A stretch of DNA of 64,000 nt from Aquabacter sp965279295 (GTDB lineage: Bacteria; Pseudomonadota; Alphaproteobacteria; Rhizobiales; Xanthobacteraceae), in assembly GCA_965279295.1 (NCBI GenBank), contig CBDIHQ010000018.1, one strand, 5' to 3'. Positions within the stretch are counted from its first letter, which is position 1; the number at the start of each line of letters is the position of its first letter. This document shows positions 33,757 to 42,038 of this stretch, piece by piece. The translations under genes and the position numbers were made by a program. The notes beneath the pieces were generated by a model. It saw nothing but the letters and a program-made list of their open reading frames with translations. It was not told the origin of the DNA and made no database searches.

Positions 33757-34827
33757 ATGGCGGTCGAGATGAAAAAGGTAGTGGCGGACGAGGCAGGCAT
33801 GCGCCTCGACCGCTGGTTCAAGCTCCATTATCCGGACCTGTCGTTCGGCCACCTGCAAAAGCTGGTGCGCACCGGGCAGGTGCGCGTCGAGGGCGGGCGG
33901 GTGAAGACCTCGGCCCGGCTCGAGGACGGGCAGACCGTGCGCGTGCCGCCGTTGGGCGGCGATGTGGAAGAGGTGGTGCCCGGCGCACCGCCGCGCGAGG
34001 GCGATGATGCCGAACGCGAGGCGTCCGGACGCGAGGGAGACGCGCCGCGCGCGCTCAGCCCGGCCCGCGCCGCCCGCAAGGAAACCACGGACCTCGAATT
34101 CCTGCGTTCCATCATCCTGTACGAAGACAAGGATGTGATGGTGCTGAACAAGCCCTATGGGCTCGCCGTGCAGGGCGGCTCGGGCACTGTGCGGCACCTC
34201 GACGGCATTCTCGAAGCGATGCGCGACAAGGACGGGCAGAAGCCGCGTCTGGTCCACCGCATCGACAAGGACACAGCCGGCTGCCTGCTGGTGGCCAAGA
34301 CCCGTCTCGCCGCCTCGGTTCTCGCCAAGAGCTTCCGCTCGCGCGAAGCGCGCAAGATCTATTGGGCCCTGGTCCCCGGTGTGCCCAGGCCCCGCCAGGG
34401 GCGCATTTCCACCTATCTCGCCCGCGACGAGGCCGAGGAGCGCATGCGGGTCGCCCGCCACGGAGAAGACGAGGCCAGCCACGCCATCACCTATTATGCG
34501 GTCGTCGACCAGGCGGCGCAGAAGATGAGCTGGCTTTCGCTGAAGCCGGTGACCGGCCGCACCCATCAATTGCGCGCGCACATGGCCCATGTCGGCCACC
34601 CCATCGTCGGCGACCCGAAATATTTCAATATCGAGAACTGGGAGTTTCCCGGCGGGATGCAGAACCGGCTGCACCTGCTGGCGCGCCGCATCGTGATTCC
34701 GCATCCGCGCGGCACGGGCGTCATCGATGTGTCCGCGCCGCTGCCGCCGCATATGGTGCAGTCCTGGGCGGTGCTGGGGCTCGATGCCACGCAATATGAC
34801 CCCATCCTGGAAGCGCCCGAGGTCTGA
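33757..34827 (+). CDS. RluC/RluD-type 23S rRNA pseudouridine synthase
   Basis: 356-residue RNA-modifying enzyme that turns specific 23S rRNA uridines into pseudouridine. An S4-like RNA-binding domain (residues 13-65: GMRLDRWFKLHYPDLSFGHLQKLVRTGQVRV) is joined by an acidic linker (about 70-108) to the catalytic domain, with LNKPYGLAVQGG and HRIDKDTAGCLLVAKT (catalytic Asp160), then RTHQLRAHMAHVGHPIVGDPKY. ATG at 33757 is eight bases after GGAGG; GTG at 33748 overlaps that site. RluC and RluD cannot be separated by sight. Confidence 0.93.
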   Translation: MAVEMKKVVADEAGMRLDRWFKLHYPDLSFGHLQKLVRTGQVRVEGGRVKTSARLEDGQTVRVPPLGGDVEEVVPGAPPREGDDAEREASGREGDAPRALSPARAARKETTDLEFLRSIILYEDKDVMVLNKPYGLAVQGGSGTVRHLDGILEAMRDKDGQKPRLVHRIDKDTAGCLLVAKTRLAASVLAKSFRSREARKIYWALVPGVPRPRQGRISTYLARDEAEERMRVARHGEDEASHAITYYAVVDQAAQKMSWLSLKPVTGRTHQLRAHMAHVGHPIVGDPKYFNIENWEFPGGMQNRLHLLARRIVIPHPRGTGVIDVSAPLPPHMVQSWAVLGLDATQYDPILEAPEV

Positions 34828-34929
34828 GCCGGTACGGCGTCGCGCCCGGCCGCTGTCGAGGGCGTTTCCATCGGCCCAAAATGGCGCTAAACGCTGCGGG
34901 CGGGGGTGCGCGTTCGACGGAGGTGGTGC

Positions 34930-35595
34930 ATGGGCCGACAGCCAGACCGGTGTCCGGGCTGCGGGGCAGATGTGCATCCCAAGGCGCACGAATGCCCGGA
35001 ATGCGGCAGCGCGTTGCGCCCCCGCTCCGGTGCTTTGCCGATGGTTGTGGCGGTTGCCGGCGTGGGCGTCGCGATGCTCGCCGGCGTGGGCGTCTGGCTC
35101 GCCCTGAGCCCCGGCGCGCCGAGTGCATCGCGCCCGCAGGCGCCGTCTGCCGCCGCAGCGCCATCTGATATCCTTGCCAGCGCGCCGGGCACGCTGTCCC
35201 CGGTTGCCGTGGCACCCAGCGCGCCGCTGCTGCCGGGCGGACCGGCGGCGCTGCAAGGCCCGCCGAGCAATGACCCGCCGCTGCCGTTGCCGCATGTGCA
35301 GCCGGGCATTCCCATGCCGGGGAAAGACGCGCCGACGCGGGAAGCCTATGCCAAGAGCACGCAGGACAATTTCGTTCAGAACGGCCTCGAACTGAAGGTT
35401 CAGGCGACCGGCCCGCAGTCCACCGTGATGAACATCGTCTTCAATTTTCCCGCAAAATCCGCCGTCGAACTGATCTCGTCCGGGCCGTTTCCCAACCAGT
35501 GTCGGGCGCGCGGCTTCACGTCCATCGTCTTCACGGACAGCACGAACGCCACCTGGAATTATGACCTTTCGACCGACAAGCTGAGCCAGAAATGA
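34930..35595 (+). CDS. Zinc-ribbon, single-pass membrane protein of unknown function
   Basis: 221-residue protein not recognised as a named family. The N-terminus is a zinc ribbon (Cys8, Cys11, Cys22, Cys25: CPGC and CPEC pairs), followed by one transmembrane helix (about 37-57), a Pro/Ala/Ser-rich linker (60-115) and a C-terminal domain (about 125-221: NGLELKVQATGPQSTVMNIVFNF...GFTSIVFTDSTNATWNYDLS) likely outside the membrane. ATG at 34930 has GGAGG upstream. The stop overlaps the HAD gene start as ATGA, so the two are probably coexpressed. The layout suggests a sensor or assembly role, without proof. Confidence 0.8.
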   Translation: MGRQPDRCPGCGADVHPKAHECPECGSALRPRSGALPMVVAVAGVGVAMLAGVGVWLALSPGAPSASRPQAPSAAAAPSDILASAPGTLSPVAVAPSAPLLPGGPAALQGPPSNDPPLPLPHVQPGIPMPGKDAPTREAYAKSTQDNFVQNGLELKVQATGPQSTVMNIVFNFPAKSAVELISSGPFPNQCRARGFTSIVFTDSTNATWNYDLSTDKLSQK

Positions 35596-36272
35596 CCGAC
35601 CTCAAGCTCATCCTGTTCGATTGCGACGGCACCCTGGTGGACGGGCAGCACATGATCGTCGCCGCAATGACGGCCGCGCATCAGGCTCATGGCGTCGCTG
35701 TACCGACGCGGGAGGCGATCCTCTCAGTGGTGGGGCTTTCGCTGCCGGAGACGTTCGCCGTGCTCTCGCAGGGCGACGCGGATTATCCGGTCTTCGCCAT
35801 GGTGGATGCCTACAAGGACGCGTTCCACCAGTTGCGGGACGCCGAGTTCTCCGAGCCGATGTTCGAGAATATCCGTGACACCGTCGATCTCCTGCGTGCC
35901 CAGCCGGACACGCTGCTCGGCATCGTCACCGGCAAGTCGCAGAATGGCGTGCGCCGGGTGCTGGAGACCCACGCGATGGCTGGATGGTTCTCGACCATCC
36001 AGACCGCCGAGGATGCGCCCTCCAAGCCGCACCCCGGCATGGTGCATCAGGCGATGCAGGAACTCGGCGGCGTGCCGCATGCGACCGTGGTGATCGGCGA
36101 CACCACCTACGACATGGAAATGGCCAAGGCTGCCGGCGCGTGGGCGATCGGCGTGACCTGGGGCTACCATCATCGTGCCCAACTCCTGGCCGCGGGCGCC
36201 GACCTGCTGGTCGAGGATGCAGCGGCACTTCCCGCGGCTGTGGGGGCCTTGCTCGCCCGCGCGGCCGCCTGA
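35592..36272 (+). CDS. HAD-IA family hydrolase, phosphoglycolate phosphatase-like
   Basis: 226-residue HAD phosphatase. Motif I is FDCDGTLVDGQ (nucleophile Asp10, acid/base Asp12), motif II ends GIVTGKSQNG, motif III Lys is in PSKPHPGM, and motif IV is VVIGDTTYDMEMAKAAGAWAIGVTWG. A helical cap lies between motifs I and II. Small phosphorylated metabolites such as phosphoglycolate are the usual substrates, but specificity cannot be read. Part of the conserved RluC-HAD-ATP12 neighbourhood. Confidence 0.9.
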   Translation: MTDLKLILFDCDGTLVDGQHMIVAAMTAAHQAHGVAVPTREAILSVVGLSLPETFAVLSQGDADYPVFAMVDAYKDAFHQLRDAEFSEPMFENIRDTVDLLRAQPDTLLGIVTGKSQNGVRRVLETHAMAGWFSTIQTAEDAPSKPHPGMVHQAMQELGGVPHATVVIGDTTYDMEMAKAAGAWAIGVTWGYHHRAQLLAAGADLLVEDAAALPAAVGALLARAAA

Positions 36273-36293
36273 AGCCCAAACCCGGAGCCCGAC

Positions 36294-37061
36294 ATGCGCG
36301 ATCTCTTTGAAGATATCGAGGACGCTCAGGACCCGATGACCGCCGCGCGGGCGGGGCAGCGGCGGGCCTTGCCCAAGCGATTCTATAAGGAGGTCTCGGT
36401 CGGCGAGGGGGAGGGCGGCGCCTTCCAGGTGCTGCTGGACGGCCGCCCGGTGCGCACGCCGGCACGCGCGCTGCTCGCGGTTCCCGTCCGTGCGCTTGCG
36501 GAGGCGCTGGCGGAGGAATGGCGCGCCCAGGACACGCTGATCGACCCCACCGCCATGCCGCTGACGCGCCTGGTGAATGTGGCGCTCGACGGGGTGTCCA
36601 GGGACCCGGATGCCTCGCTCGATGAAGTGGTGAAATACGCCGGCACCGACCTGATCTGCTATCGCGCGGAAGGTCCCGACCGGCTGGTGGCGCGCCAAGG
36701 GGAGCACTGGGACCCGGTGCTCGACTGGTATCGGCGCGAGCACGGCGCTCGCTTCATGCTCAGCGCCGGCATCCGGCATGTGGCGCAGCCGGCGGAAGCC
36801 TTGGCGCGCATTGCCGATCTGGTGCCGCGCGATCCGCTGCGGCTGACGGCGGTCGCCTCCATGACCACGCTGATGGGATCGGCCCTGCTGGCGCTCGCGG
36901 TGGCGCACGGGCGGCTCTCGGCCGACGCGGCATGGGCGGCCGCGCATGTGGACGAGGACTGGAACATCGCGCAATGGGGCGAGGACGAGGAGGCCCGCGC
37001 GCGCCGCGCCGGGCGGTCCGTGGAGATGCAGGCAGCGGCGCAGCTTCTGCAACTGGGCTGA
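36294..37061 (+). CDS. ATP12 family F1-ATPase assembly chaperone
   Basis: 255-residue homologue of mitochondrial Atp12, which binds the F1 alpha subunit before assembly. Family landmarks: KRFYKEVSVGEGEGGAFQVLLDGRPVRTPARALLAVP near the start, EWRAQDTLIDPTAMPLTRLVNVALD, then YAGTDLICYRAEGPDRLVARQGEHWDPVLDW. Full length. The ancestor of mitochondria passed this family on, so it is a good alphaproteobacterial marker. It lies 21 bases after the HAD gene. Confidence 0.93.
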   Translation: MRDLFEDIEDAQDPMTAARAGQRRALPKRFYKEVSVGEGEGGAFQVLLDGRPVRTPARALLAVPVRALAEALAEEWRAQDTLIDPTAMPLTRLVNVALDGVSRDPDASLDEVVKYAGTDLICYRAEGPDRLVARQGEHWDPVLDWYRREHGARFMLSAGIRHVAQPAEALARIADLVPRDPLRLTAVASMTTLMGSALLALAVAHGRLSADAAWAAAHVDEDWNIAQWGEDEEARARRAGRSVEMQAAAQLLQLG

Positions 37062-37067
37062 ACTGCC

Positions 37068-37421
37068 ATGATGGACGAGGATGAACTCGCCGATCTGTTC
37101 TCCGCCTTCGGCCCGGTGCGCTCGCGCCGCATGTTCGGCGGGGCCGGGCTTTATGCGGATGGCGTGATGTTCGCCATCGATACGGGGCAGGGCATCTTCC
37201 TCAAGACCGACCCAGCATTCGCCGCCGATCTCGCCGAGCGCGGCTGTGCGCCTTTCACCTATTCGGCCAAGGAGCGGGAGGTGCGCCTGCCATATTGGTC
37301 GCTCCCTGAGGAGGCCCTGGACGCGCCCGACCTGCTCGCGGAACTCGCCCGCCGGGCTCTGGGAATTGCAAGAGCAAGCGCGGCTAAGAAAAAACCGAAG
37401 GAAAAGAAGCCGGCAAAATAA
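37068..37421 (+). CDS. TfoX/Sxy N-terminal domain protein
   Basis: 117-residue protein with a TfoX/Sxy N-terminal domain: LADLFSAFGPVRSRRMFGGAGLYADGVMFAIDTGQGIFLKTDPAF and FTYSAKEREVRLPYWSLPEEALDAP. In gammaproteobacteria Sxy activates competence genes, but short alphaproteobacterial homologues have no shown role. A lysine-rich tail (KKKPKEKKPAK) follows. Last gene of its strand before the bidirectional terminator at 37447-37479. Confidence 0.88.
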   Translation: MMDEDELADLFSAFGPVRSRRMFGGAGLYADGVMFAIDTGQGIFLKTDPAFAADLAERGCAPFTYSAKEREVRLPYWSLPEEALDAPDLLAELARRALGIARASAAKKKPKEKKPAK

Positions 37422-37446
37422 CGGATCTCAAAGGCGATGAACCTAT

Positions 37447-37479
37447 AAAAAATGCCCGGCGTTTAGCCGGGCATTTTTT
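37447..37479. terminator. Bidirectional rho-independent terminator
   Basis: AAAAAA, TGCCCGGC (37453-37460), loop GTTTA, GCCGGGCA (37466-37473), TTTTTT. The perfect 8-bp stem is flanked by A and T tracts, so it works on both strands. It lies between the convergent TfoX-domain and DEAD-box helicase genes. Confidence 0.92.
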
Positions 37480-37502
37480 CGTTCAGGACATCCGTGAACC
37501 GC

Positions 37503-39086
37503 TCAACCGGTCTTAACCCGCACGGGGCGAAGGAGGAAGGCGGGCAGGTGGGACATATCGGCCGGCTCGCTCGCAGCGCGGTCGCTGTCGCGGCGCGGCG
37601 GGCGGGCGCCTTGGCGCGGCGCCCGTTCCGGCTGGCGTTCCTGCTGCTGACGTTCCGGCTGGTCGCGCTGTTCGGTGTGCTCGGCCGCAGGGCGGGGCGC
37701 ACGGGGCGGGCGCGGGGTGCGTTCACGCACGGGAGCGTCTGCTGCTTCCACGCGAGGCGCGGTTTCAGGGGCGCGTTCCTCGCGGCGGGGTGCGCGTTCC
37801 TTGTCGGGACCGCGTTCCTTCTCGCCACTCCGATCCTTGCCGCGGCCTGAGGCGCGGTTCTTTTCACCACGTCCTTCGCCGCGTCCACCTTCGCCGCGTC
37901 CGCTTTCACCACGTCCGCCGGCGCGCTTGTCGTCGCGCCGCGCGCGGGCCGGAGCCTCGCCCAGCGGCTCGCCGCTCCAGGGGATCGCGTTGCCGATGAG
38001 CTTCTCGATCGCCGCCAGGGACTTGCCGTCCTCGTGCGTCATCAGCGAGATGGCGCTGCCGCTGCGACCCGCGCGGCCGGTGCGGCCGATGCGGTGCACA
38101 TAGTCTTCGGCATGGTGGGGCACGTCGTAATTGAAGACGTGGCTCACGGCGGGGATGTCCAAGCCGCGCGCCGCCACGTCGGAGGCGACGAGAATGGCCG
38201 CTTCGCCGCTGCGGAACTGGTCGAGTGCCTGGGTGCGGGAGTGCTGATCCATATCGCCGTGCAGGCAGACGGCGTTGAAGCCGTGCTTCTGCAAGGAGCG
38301 ATGAAGCACCGCGACTTCGCGCTTGCGATTGCAGAACACGATGGCGTTCTGCAATCCCTCAACCGTGCGCATCAGTTCACGGAGAACTTCGCGCTTCTCA
38401 AAATCCTCACTGCCCGTGGCCACCAGCACCTGCGTGACGGTGGCGGCGGTCGATGCAGGCTTGGAGACTTCGACGCGCACCGGATTGGACAGGAATTGCG
38501 ACACCAGCCGCTGGATTTCCGGCGGCATGGTTGCGGAGAAGAACAGCGTCTGCCGGGTGAACGGCACCAGCTTGCAGACCCGCTCGATATCGGGGATGAA
38601 GCCCATGTCCAGCATGCGGTCCGCCTCGTCGATGACGAGAACCTCGATGCCGGATAGCAGGAGGCGGCCGCGCTCCACATGGTCGAGCAGCCGGCCGGGC
38701 GTGGCGATCAGGACATCGACGCCGCGCGCCAATTTGGAATCCTGGTCGCCGAACGACACGCCGCCGATCAGCAGCGCGACATTCAGTTTGTGATGCTTGC
38801 CGTATCGGATGAAGCTTTCTTCCACCTGCGCCGCGAGTTCGCGCGTAGGTTCGAGAATGAGCGTCCGGGGCATCCGCGCACGGGCGCGGCCCTGTTCCAG
38901 CAGGGTGAGCATGGGGAGCGTGAAGGCAGCGGTCTTGCCGGTGCCTGTCTGGGCGAGGCCGAGCACATCGCGACGTGCGAGCACATGCGGAATGGCCTGC
39001 GCCTGAATGGGAGTGGGCGTGGTGTAGCCCGTAGCCTCTACGGCCGCGAGGACTTTTTCACTCAGGCCGAGTTCGGAAAATGACAT
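37503..39086 (-). CDS. DEAD-box RNA helicase, RhlE-like
   Basis: 527-residue ATP-dependent RNA helicase, likely for ribosome assembly or RNA decay. Q motif (LSEKVLAAVEATGYTTPTPIQAQAIP), motif I AQTGTGKT (Lys51), motif II DEAD (153-156), motif III SAT, motif VI HRIGRTGRAGRSG. After about residue 380 comes a 145-residue low-complexity tail of Arg, Glu, Gly, Pro and Gln with RGE-type repeats, ending in an ordered-looking MSHLPAFLLRPVRVKTG. Such tails bind RNA and may favour condensates. A strong promoter-like sequence lies at 39202-39229. Confidence 0.93.
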   Translation of the reverse strand: MSFSELGLSEKVLAAVEATGYTTPTPIQAQAIPHVLARRDVLGLAQTGTGKTAAFTLPMLTLLEQGRARARMPRTLILEPTRELAAQVEESFIRYGKHHKLNVALLIGGVSFGDQDSKLARGVDVLIATPGRLLDHVERGRLLLSGIEVLVIDEADRMLDMGFIPDIERVCKLVPFTRQTLFFSATMPPEIQRLVSQFLSNPVRVEVSKPASTAATVTQVLVATGSEDFEKREVLRELMRTVEGLQNAIVFCNRKREVAVLHRSLQKHGFNAVCLHGDMDQHSRTQALDQFRSGEAAILVASDVAARGLDIPAVSHVFNYDVPHHAEDYVHRIGRTGRAGRSGSAISLMTHEDGKSLAAIEKLIGNAIPWSGEPLGEAPARARRDDKRAGGRGESGRGEGGRGEGRGEKNRASGRGKDRSGEKERGPDKERAPRREERAPETAPRVEAADAPVRERTPRPPRAPRPAAEHTEQRDQPERQQQERQPERAPRQGARPPRRDSDRAASEPADMSHLPAFLLRPVRVKTG

Positions 39087-39201
39087 TGCGTCGCTTGATG
39101 CGGCAGCGCCCCGCCTATCGCGCGCTCCATGCCGAACGGAGCTATGCGAGTGGTCGTCGTTCGGCGCGCTTGGATTCGAAAAACTCGGACGACGCCTTGT
39201 A

Positions 39202-39229
39202 AAATAAGGATTTTGTGCGCTGTGTCAAT
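39202..39229 (-). promoter_or_regulatory. Promoter candidate for the DEAD-box helicase
   Basis: On the minus strand TTGACA (39229-39224, a perfect -35), a 16-base spacer, and TATTTT (39207-39202). It lies about 115 bases before the helicase start, in an AT-rich patch. Confidence 0.58.
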
Positions 39230-39310
39230 GCATGCGTCCGGGCACGGCCAAGCCCAGGCCCTAGCGTCGCCTTTTGGGCGGGGGGCGTGACGCGCCTTGA
39301 CAGCGGCGTC

Positions 39311-40507
39311 ATGGAGGCGAATGTAAGGTCGCCTTCCATTTATCGTCACCTGATGCCCTTCATTTTCATTCTCGGTTTGGCCGGCTTCGCCAGCGCATTT
39401 TCACTGCGTGCGGTGGAGCCCACCCTCAACCTCATCGCCGCTGATTTGCACGTCTCCCTGGAACAGGCGGCGCTGCTCTCGACGGCGTTCGCGCTGCCCT
39501 ATGCCGGGATGCAACTGGTGTTCGGGCCGATCGGCGATGCGGTCGGCAAGGTGCGCGTGATCCGTGCCACGCTGCTGCTGCTCTCGCTCTCCCTCGTCGC
39601 CTGTGCGCTCGCCCCTTCGCATGCCACGCTGCTGGTGGCGCGCATTCTCTCGGGCGCATGGGCGGGGGGCATCATTCCGGTGTCGTTCGCTCTTGTGGGG
39701 GATCGTTTCGAGCTGGATAAGCGGCCCGCCGCTCTCGGCCGCATCCTCATGCTGGTGGTTCTGGGACAACTGATTGGCGCGGCTGCCTCCGGTGTCATTG
39801 CAAATGCCTTGGGGTGGCGCGCGGTTTTTTGGGTTTCCACCGCTCTGACGATCCTGGCGGCGATAGGGGTCATGGGCTTCATCACCGAGACCGCCCCACG
39901 TAAGAAGCTCTCGTTCGGCAATTCATTCGCCAAATATCGCGAAGTTCTACGCAATCCGCTCTCGATCCCGCTGTTCGTCATCGTCTTTATCGAGGGCGCG
40001 CTGATCTTCGGCTGCTTCCCGTTCGTCGCGGCGCACATGATCGACCATGGGTTCGGCGGCGCGCTGGAGGCGGGCATCTCGCTCGGCGCTTTCGGTGCGG
40101 GCGGCATTCTCTACACGGCGGTCGTCACCCCGGTGCTGCGGCGCCTTGGCTTGCCCGGCATGGCGCGCCTCGGGGCGGTGATGGCGGGCGTCTGCTTCAT
40201 GCTGATCGCCGAGGTGCCGATCCTGTCTGTGGTGGTCACCCTGTTCGCGATTGCCGGGTTCGGCTTCTACATGATCCACAACACCATTCAGATCATGGCG
40301 ACGGAACTCGTGCCCACCGCGCGCGGCTCCAGCGTCGCCATGTACGCGACGTCGTTCTGGTTCGGACAGGCAGCGGGGGCGGTGGCGATGGCGCAGGTGG
40401 TCCCGTTTATCGGGCCGCATGGCCTGTTCATTGGCGCGGGCCTGGGCCTGATCGCCCTCTCCTGGCCCGCCGCGCAGTTGGCGCGACGGTCGAGCAAGTC
40501 CGCGTAA
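39311..40507 (+). CDS. MFS transporter (DHA1-like)
   Basis: 398-residue major facilitator with 12 predicted transmembrane helices. After helix 1 (HLMPFIFILGLAGFASAFSLRAVEP) come ADLHVSLEQAALLSTAFALPYAGMQLVFGPIGDAVGKVRVI, the MFS motif-A region between helices 2 and 3, and ILSGAWAGGIIPVSFALVGDRF. The pattern resembles drug or sugar efflux carriers of the DHA1 group; substrate is unknown. ATG at 39311 has no strong ribosome site, so the exact start is uncertain. It is divergent from the helicase and convergent with trpE, 10 bases apart. Confidence 0.88.
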   Translation: MEANVRSPSIYRHLMPFIFILGLAGFASAFSLRAVEPTLNLIAADLHVSLEQAALLSTAFALPYAGMQLVFGPIGDAVGKVRVIRATLLLLSLSLVACALAPSHATLLVARILSGAWAGGIIPVSFALVGDRFELDKRPAALGRILMLVVLGQLIGAAASGVIANALGWRAVFWVSTALTILAAIGVMGFITETAPRKKLSFGNSFAKYREVLRNPLSIPLFVIVFIEGALIFGCFPFVAAHMIDHGFGGALEAGISLGAFGAGGILYTAVVTPVLRRLGLPGMARLGAVMAGVCFMLIAEVPILSVVVTLFAIAGFGFYMIHNTIQIMATELVPTARGSSVAMYATSFWFGQAAGAVAMAQVVPFIGPHGLFIGAGLGLIALSWPAAQLARRSSKSA

Positions 40508-40517
40508 GCGGCTGTAA

Positions 40518-42038
40518 TTACTGACCCTTGCCAGCGCGCGCCGCGAAGCGAACGGCCTCTTCGCCGGCGCGGAACAGCGCCTTCGCCTTGTTGATGCATT
40601 CCTGATGCTCGCTGAGCGGCACGGAATCATAGACGAGGCCGGCGCCCGCCTGGACGTACATGCGCCCATCCTTCACCACCGCGGTGCGCAGGACAATGCA
40701 GGTGTCCATCTCGCCGTCGGCGCCGAAATAGCCGATGGCGCCGGCATAGATGCCGCGCTTGTCCTTCTCCAACTCGTCGATCACCTCCATGGCGCGCACC
40801 TTGGGCGCGCCGGAGACCGTGCCGGCCGGGAACCCGGCCGCCAGCGCATCGAGTGCGTCGAAGCGGCCATCGATGCGGCCTTCGACGTTGGAGACGATGT
40901 GCATCACCTGGCTGTAGCGTTCGATGAAGAAGCTGTCGGTGACCTCCACCGTGCCGATCTGCGACACCCGTCCCGCATCGTTGCGGCCGAGGTCGAGAAG
41001 CATCAGGTGTTCGGCACGCTCCTTCGGGTCGGCCAGAAGCTCGCTCGCCAGCGCATCGTCCTCGCCGGGCGTCGCGCCGCGCCGGCGGGTGCCGGCGATC
41101 GGGCGGATCGTGACCTTGCCGGCCCGCAGCCGCACCAGAATCTCGGGGCTCGAGCAGACGACCGAGAAGCCCTCGAAATTCAGATAAACCAGAAACGGCG
41201 CGGGGTTGATGCGCCGCAGCGCGCGATACAGCGCGAATGGGGGCAGGGTAAACGGGCTCTCGAACCGCTGGGACAGCACGACCTGGAACACATCGCCTGA
41301 GCGCACATACTCCTTGGCCTTTTCGACCATGGCGCAGAATTCGGCCTCGCCGGTGTTCGACACCGCTTCCACATGGCCGTGGAACGGCTCGGGCGCGGGA
41401 TGAGAGATGGGCCGGTCGAGGGCGGCGATGATGCCGTTCAGCCGATCGTTCGCGGCCTCGAGCGCGGCTTTTGCCGAAACGCCCGGCTGAGGACGCACCG
41501 GCGTAACGGCCGTGATCTCGTCCTTCACCGCGTCGAACACCACCATGATTGTGGGGCGGATGAGCAGCGCCTCCGGCACGCCGATCGGGTCGGGCTTGGC
41601 AGGGCCAAGCCGCTCCATCTGGCGCACCATGTCGTAGCCGAGATAGCCGAACACGCCGGCGGCCATGGGCGGCGCGCCCTCGGGAAGGGAAATCGCCGAT
41701 TCCGCCAGCAGCGCCCGGAGCGCAGCCAAAGGCGGCTCGGTGCAGGCGACGAACGCGGTCTTGTCGGTCAGCGCGCTGCGATTGATCTCGGCCTTGTCGC
41801 CATTGGCGCGCCAGATGATGTCCGGCTCCAGCCCGATCATCGAATAGCGCCCACGCGTCTCCCCGCCCTCAACCGATTCGAGCAGGAACGTGTTGGGGTT
41901 TTCCCCTGCGATCTTCAGGAACGCCGAGACCGGCGTCTCCAGATCGGCGATCAAGGTGGCGGACACCACCTGCGCTTCGCCGCGCGCGTAGCGCTGCGAA
42001 AACGTGTCGAAGTCCGTGGGCGCTGTCATGGCGTTCAC
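40518..42038 (-). CDS. trpE: Anthranilate synthase component I
   Basis: 506-residue chorismate-using enzyme, first step of tryptophan synthesis with the TrpG amidotransferase. N-terminal region with ESVEGGETRGRYSMIGLEPD (part of the tryptophan feedback site) and the chorismate-binding domain with RFESPFTLPPFALYRALRRINPAPFLVYLNF, IRPIAGTRRRG and DLGRNDAGRV. TrpG is not fused, unlike the TrpEG of some rhizobia. Its ATG overlaps the stop of the upstream foldase gene (ATGA). No trp leader peptide was seen. Confidence 0.96.
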   Translation of the reverse strand: MNAMTAPTDFDTFSQRYARGEAQVVSATLIADLETPVSAFLKIAGENPNTFLLESVEGGETRGRYSMIGLEPDIIWRANGDKAEINRSALTDKTAFVACTEPPLAALRALLAESAISLPEGAPPMAAGVFGYLGYDMVRQMERLGPAKPDPIGVPEALLIRPTIMVVFDAVKDEITAVTPVRPQPGVSAKAALEAANDRLNGIIAALDRPISHPAPEPFHGHVEAVSNTGEAEFCAMVEKAKEYVRSGDVFQVVLSQRFESPFTLPPFALYRALRRINPAPFLVYLNFEGFSVVCSSPEILVRLRAGKVTIRPIAGTRRRGATPGEDDALASELLADPKERAEHLMLLDLGRNDAGRVSQIGTVEVTDSFFIERYSQVMHIVSNVEGRIDGRFDALDALAAGFPAGTVSGAPKVRAMEVIDELEKDKRGIYAGAIGYFGADGEMDTCIVLRTAVVKDGRMYVQAGAGLVYDSVPLSEHQECINKAKALFRAGEEAVRFAARAGKGQ

